A DNA stretch of 64,000 nucleotides from the NCBI RefSeq assembly GCF_010093535.1, contig NW_022985200.1, positions 104,075-168,074 on the forward strand, written 5' to 3'. A program made the translations under genes and the position numbers. Below, one piece after another: positions 61,152-64,000 of the stretch (position 1 is its first letter; the number at the start of each line of letters is the position of its first letter). This DNA is from Lindgomyces ingoldianus (lineage: Eukaryota; Ascomycota; Dothideomycetes; Pleosporales; Lindgomycetaceae). The notes beneath the pieces were generated by a model. The model saw only the letters and a list, made by a program, of their open reading frames with translations. It did no database searches and had not been told where the DNA came from.

Positions 61152-61348
61152 TGTGGAGGATAAAATAGTCTGGCAGTAGCTGTTTAGAAGATTAGATGAA
61201 GTGACTCTGCTATCTAAGAGAGCTGGAGGCTCTCCTTATATACACTGAGCTTCGGAACATAATATCTCCAGATCCCGAGCTGCGTCCCAGGCTCTGAGCC
61301 CCAGTCCCAGGCTCCGAGCCCCAGCCAAGGCTCTCTGTATACGCGACA
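61152..61348 (-). repeat. Lone copia LTR (about 197 bp)
   Basis: Same LTR family as 30255-30431, but less mutated and with one extra 22-bp repeat (CAGTCCCAGGCTCCGAGCCC). Neither flank looks like a primer site or polypurine tract and no duplication is seen, so it is a solo or truncated LTR. It breaks the pogo-3b element. Confidence 0.85.
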
Positions 61349-62171
61349 CACCCCCTAGGTAAGCTGCGCAGCAGCTTACCTGCGTAGAGCGTTACCTTAG
61401 CTTGTTAGAGCAGCGCGCTAGGCGTTTACCCTGTGTTTGTGCTTGTTGTCCTTAGTAATTCTAGTGCTTGTTGCCCTAAGCAGCGCAATGCTTATTTCAC
61501 TAGGCAGCGTAGGTCACATGCGTGCTGTAATTACTATAATAGAGGTAAATAAATTCTACTGCTTTTTAAGCTTCTCTTTTATAAGTTTTAACAACATGCT
61601 ATGTATAAGTTAATGCTTTTAAAAGCTTTAAAAATAACTTTAAACTTTTTTATAATCTTTACTAACATGCATTTATAGCTTAATAAAGCTAAAAGAGCTG
61701 CCTGCTTGTGTGCTGCTGCTCTACAGGGCCGCATCGCCCACAAGCCTGCGCCCACCACCCCGCCGGCGCCCGCTCCCCGCTCCAGCCTCGACTCCCCGCC
61801 AGCCTCCCCCTAGTACGCTCCGCGCGCAGTCCTGTCTAGGCTACATAAAGAGTGCGCTTGCAAGGCGCTCTAGTAAGAAGTGCTATAATTCTGCCTCTAG
61901 CAGTTTACACTATTAGCGCTGTTCCTCTAGGCACAGCTGCCTGCCCCTGTAAGCCCTATAGTAGTGTGTAGGGTAATCTAGCTTTTTAACCTATTTGCAG
62001 TCCCCTTATTGCTATTGTCTATGTGCAGCGCCTTGTTACAGCGCTTGTTGCAAAGGACAAGCAGGTAAGCTTCTCTGCAAAGATTATGTGTTATACCCTA
62101 GATTAGACTAATAGGCTATAAGCTATGTTCTAGCTTTAGCTAGTTCTTTAAGCTTTACTTAAAAAAATATA
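61349..62171. other. Spacer with hairpin and GC-rich proline-coding block
   Basis: No complete gene. A perfect hairpin lies at 61357-61381 (arms AGGTAAGCTG and CAGCTTACCT, 5-nt loop). A strongly C-rich block of about 110 bp at 61715-61825 keeps all its CpA; its plus frame (61710-61916, 68 codons) reads PPPRRRPLPAP and STPRQPPPS. It may be a fragment of a host gene. The rest is RIP-mutated. Confidence 0.5.
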
Positions 62172-64000
62172 ACGTACTTTATAGGCAAGTTGCTTACACA
62201 CCTAATTTGCTTACTTTTGCTAAGACCCTACTACACTACTCTTCCTACACTAATGCATTTCTAACAATACTACTTAAACATGTTAAAGGAACATTAGATG
62301 CAGCTTACGCTTTAGGCTTTTAAATAAAACGTAACACTTTCTAAGCAACGCGCTGCAGCTATTTATAAAGTCTTTTAAAAGATAATAAGTAACTAACACA
62401 CTAAATAACTTTTTTAAGCTAATTATATAGCTAACTTATAAAAGCTAGATAATAATAAAAAGTAGGTAATTATTTAGCACATACTTAAACTAGATGCGCA
62501 AGGATTTCCCCCCTAGCTAGTAGCTGTGGCTAATATAGCTAATTCTTTACACGCTAAGCATAATATAGGCTATATTAGCATAAACTAACTTAATATATTT
62601 ATTAAGTGTTACTTAAAGCTTAAAGTAAAGTTTAAGTATAAGTATAACTATAAAAAAGCTTTTTATAAAGATCTTATAGTAATTTAAGGCTAGTTTAACT
62701 TTATAAAGAATATTAAAGCTAAGTATAGCATTTAGAATAATAATATATATAACTTTAACAAAACAGAGTTTATAATAGGCTAAATATCTACTAAAGTAGT
62801 TGTTATAAGTTTAGAGAGATAAGGACAGCTAAAAGCAGTCTAGCTAGGTAACTAGAAGTAAATAACAGCTATCTAGAGCATTAATGCTAAAAGGTAAGCT
62901 ATTCTGCTTTTTATTATTTTTTAGAGTAGCAACTACTTTTTAAACTAGTATTAAAAGGAAAATTTACTTTAGAATTAAGTTATTATAATTTTTAAGCGCA
63001 GCTAGACTACTAATTAGCTTAGTCTAGACTAGTTAAAGCACTTTAACGCGCATATAAAGAAGTGTACTATTAGCAGCTACTGTCTACTAGTTATTAATAG
63101 CTATAAAAGCTATAACTTACTTTATTTTTAGTAATACTATAAAGATAATAAGATTATTACTATTTATATACTTTTTTACTTATTACACTTTTTATAGCTA
63201 CTTAATGTAGGTTGTTTTACTCTTTTTAAAAAGGTATATAAGCGCTAAGCTAAAAACCTTATACATAACTAAATTACTTATATTATAAAAATAAAGTTTC
63301 TACTATACTTTAAAGTAGCCTATAATGCTATAATTACTTTTAGTAATATCTAAGAAGAGTTCTAAAGCACTAAATTAGTTCCTTTTAACTTATAATAAGT
63401 TATAATAGGCCTTAATATAAAGTTGCGCACTTTATTACTACTACTACTTATATATAACAAGCCTTAGTAGTTATAAACCCTAAGCAATACTTTAAAACTT
63501 AGGTTATAATTAATGCTTATAAAAATAAAGATTTAAAAGTATATAAATAGTTTACTAACTTTTATAGTTAAGGTGTTTAAAAGAGTCTTAAAGAAGGCAG
63601 CAATAATTATGTATAAGCTAGTGTTAGTATAATAGAAAATTACTAAGCTTTAAGCAGCTAATAAGGCTGCCACATAATATAAATTACATAAAAGAAAGTA
63701 GATTAAGGCAAAAAAGACCTTAATAATTTAAAAAAGCCTGTGCTTAACAGCTCTAAAAGAGTTTAGAGCGCGCAGTAATAGAAAGAAGGCAAAGAAGCAG
63801 GTGTAAGCTAAAGTAAGTAAGCCATCCTAAAGGCGCTGCAGATAGTGCAATTAGACTAGGCATAACGCGCAAACATGTAAGCAAGAAGCAGAAGTAGTAT
63901 CTACATAATATTCTAGGCTGTACTGTACTATATAGTGCCAGAGCGGGTTGTTATAGGCTATAATAGAGTTCGTTAGGGTGGGGTCTTGGCAAAAGTAAGC
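62172..64000 (+). mobile_element. Pogo-type DNA transposon (pogo-4), RIP-inactivated, cut by the window end
   Basis: The left end ACGTACTTTATAGGC follows a TA. Inside it, TTGCTTACTTTTGCTAAGACCC (62208-62229) is inverted at the right as GGGGTCTTGGC then AAAAGTAAGC (63980-64000). The right terminus therefore lies just outside the window. The plus-strand transposase shows YNFNKTEF (62748-62771, from YNFDETGF), a TAIxSINA segment (about 62860), and LLNVGCFTLFKK (63198-63233) with the third catalytic Asp lost. It ends in IGLNIKLRTLLLL near 63450. TAA/TAG stops are frequent, so the element is dead. Total length about 1.85 kb, usual for Fot1-like elements. Confidence 0.92.

Noticed and set aside
30255..61348. 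One giant copia element bounded by the two similar LTRs
   Set aside because: The copia body lies outside this interval (27.5-30.2 kb), and the sequence inside 61152 is a pogo fragment with no primer site.

Overview
This window looks like filamentous ascomycete (Pezizomycotina) DNA, probably from a Dothideomycete-type genome with AT-rich compartments. The reasons are: small GT-AG introns (53 and 60 bp) in the one intact gene; the transposon set (Ty3/gypsy chromoviruses, Ty1/copia, Fot1/pogo-like DNA transposons with TA target duplications, a DUF3435 tyrosine recombinase); and pervasive repeat-induced point mutation (RIP). RIP is visible as CpA/TpG converted to TpA, with glutamine and tryptophan codons turned into TAA/TAG almost everywhere outside a small island. 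No bacterial features, tRNA, rRNA or CRISPR array were found.

Layout. (1) Positions 1-12601: four head-to-tail copies (the last truncated) of a 3.3-3.4 kb macrosatellite. Each copy carries a (TG)n tract joined to a GC-rich island of about 105 bp with a hairpin; three also carry an AT minisatellite. (2) 12.6-17.1 kb: a less mutated island. It holds a MYND zinc-finger gene killed by RIP and a frameshift, one apparently intact gene on the minus strand (fungal Uma2/restriction-endonuclease-like fold, three exons), and a decayed pogo transposase. (3) 17.1-17.8 kb: a satellite of about 152 bp per unit, with GCGATCGC in every unit. (4) 18.3-27.2 kb: three RIP-degraded protein genes. Two are unclassified (minus strand at 18321-19574; plus strand from 22912, with a readable promoter). 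The third is a DUF3435 tyrosine recombinase with a C-terminal C2H2-like finger (minus, about 24.7-27.2 kb). (5) 27.5-36 kb: a truncated Ty1/copia element and a gypsy element, both on the minus strand. (6) 36-60 kb: a nest of insertions. A gypsy pol fragment carries a complete pogo element with 59-bp TIRs. Beyond it, gypsy-2 (39158-59868) has been hit in its 5' LTR by gypsy-1 and in its 3' LTR by gypsy-3, each with an exact 5-bp duplication. (7) 60-64 kb: pogo fragments nested in one another, a lone copia LTR, a proline-coding GC block and a final pogo element that runs off the window.

How the parts relate. Nearly everything is inactivated selfish DNA. The only gene that looks able to work is the Uma2-like one. 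RIP damage in the neighbouring MYND gene is confined to its end nearest the macrosatellite, which is what leakage of RIP from a repeat into single-copy DNA would give. The DUF3435 gene raises the possibility that part of 12.6-27 kb was once a Starship-like or other tyrosine-recombinase element, but no element ends were found.

Limits: frames in RIP-mutated DNA were read by eye, treating TAA/TAG as former Gln/Trp codons. Because TGA is itself depleted by RIP, an open frame alone is weak evidence. Family calls rest on motifs; ends of degraded genes are approximate.
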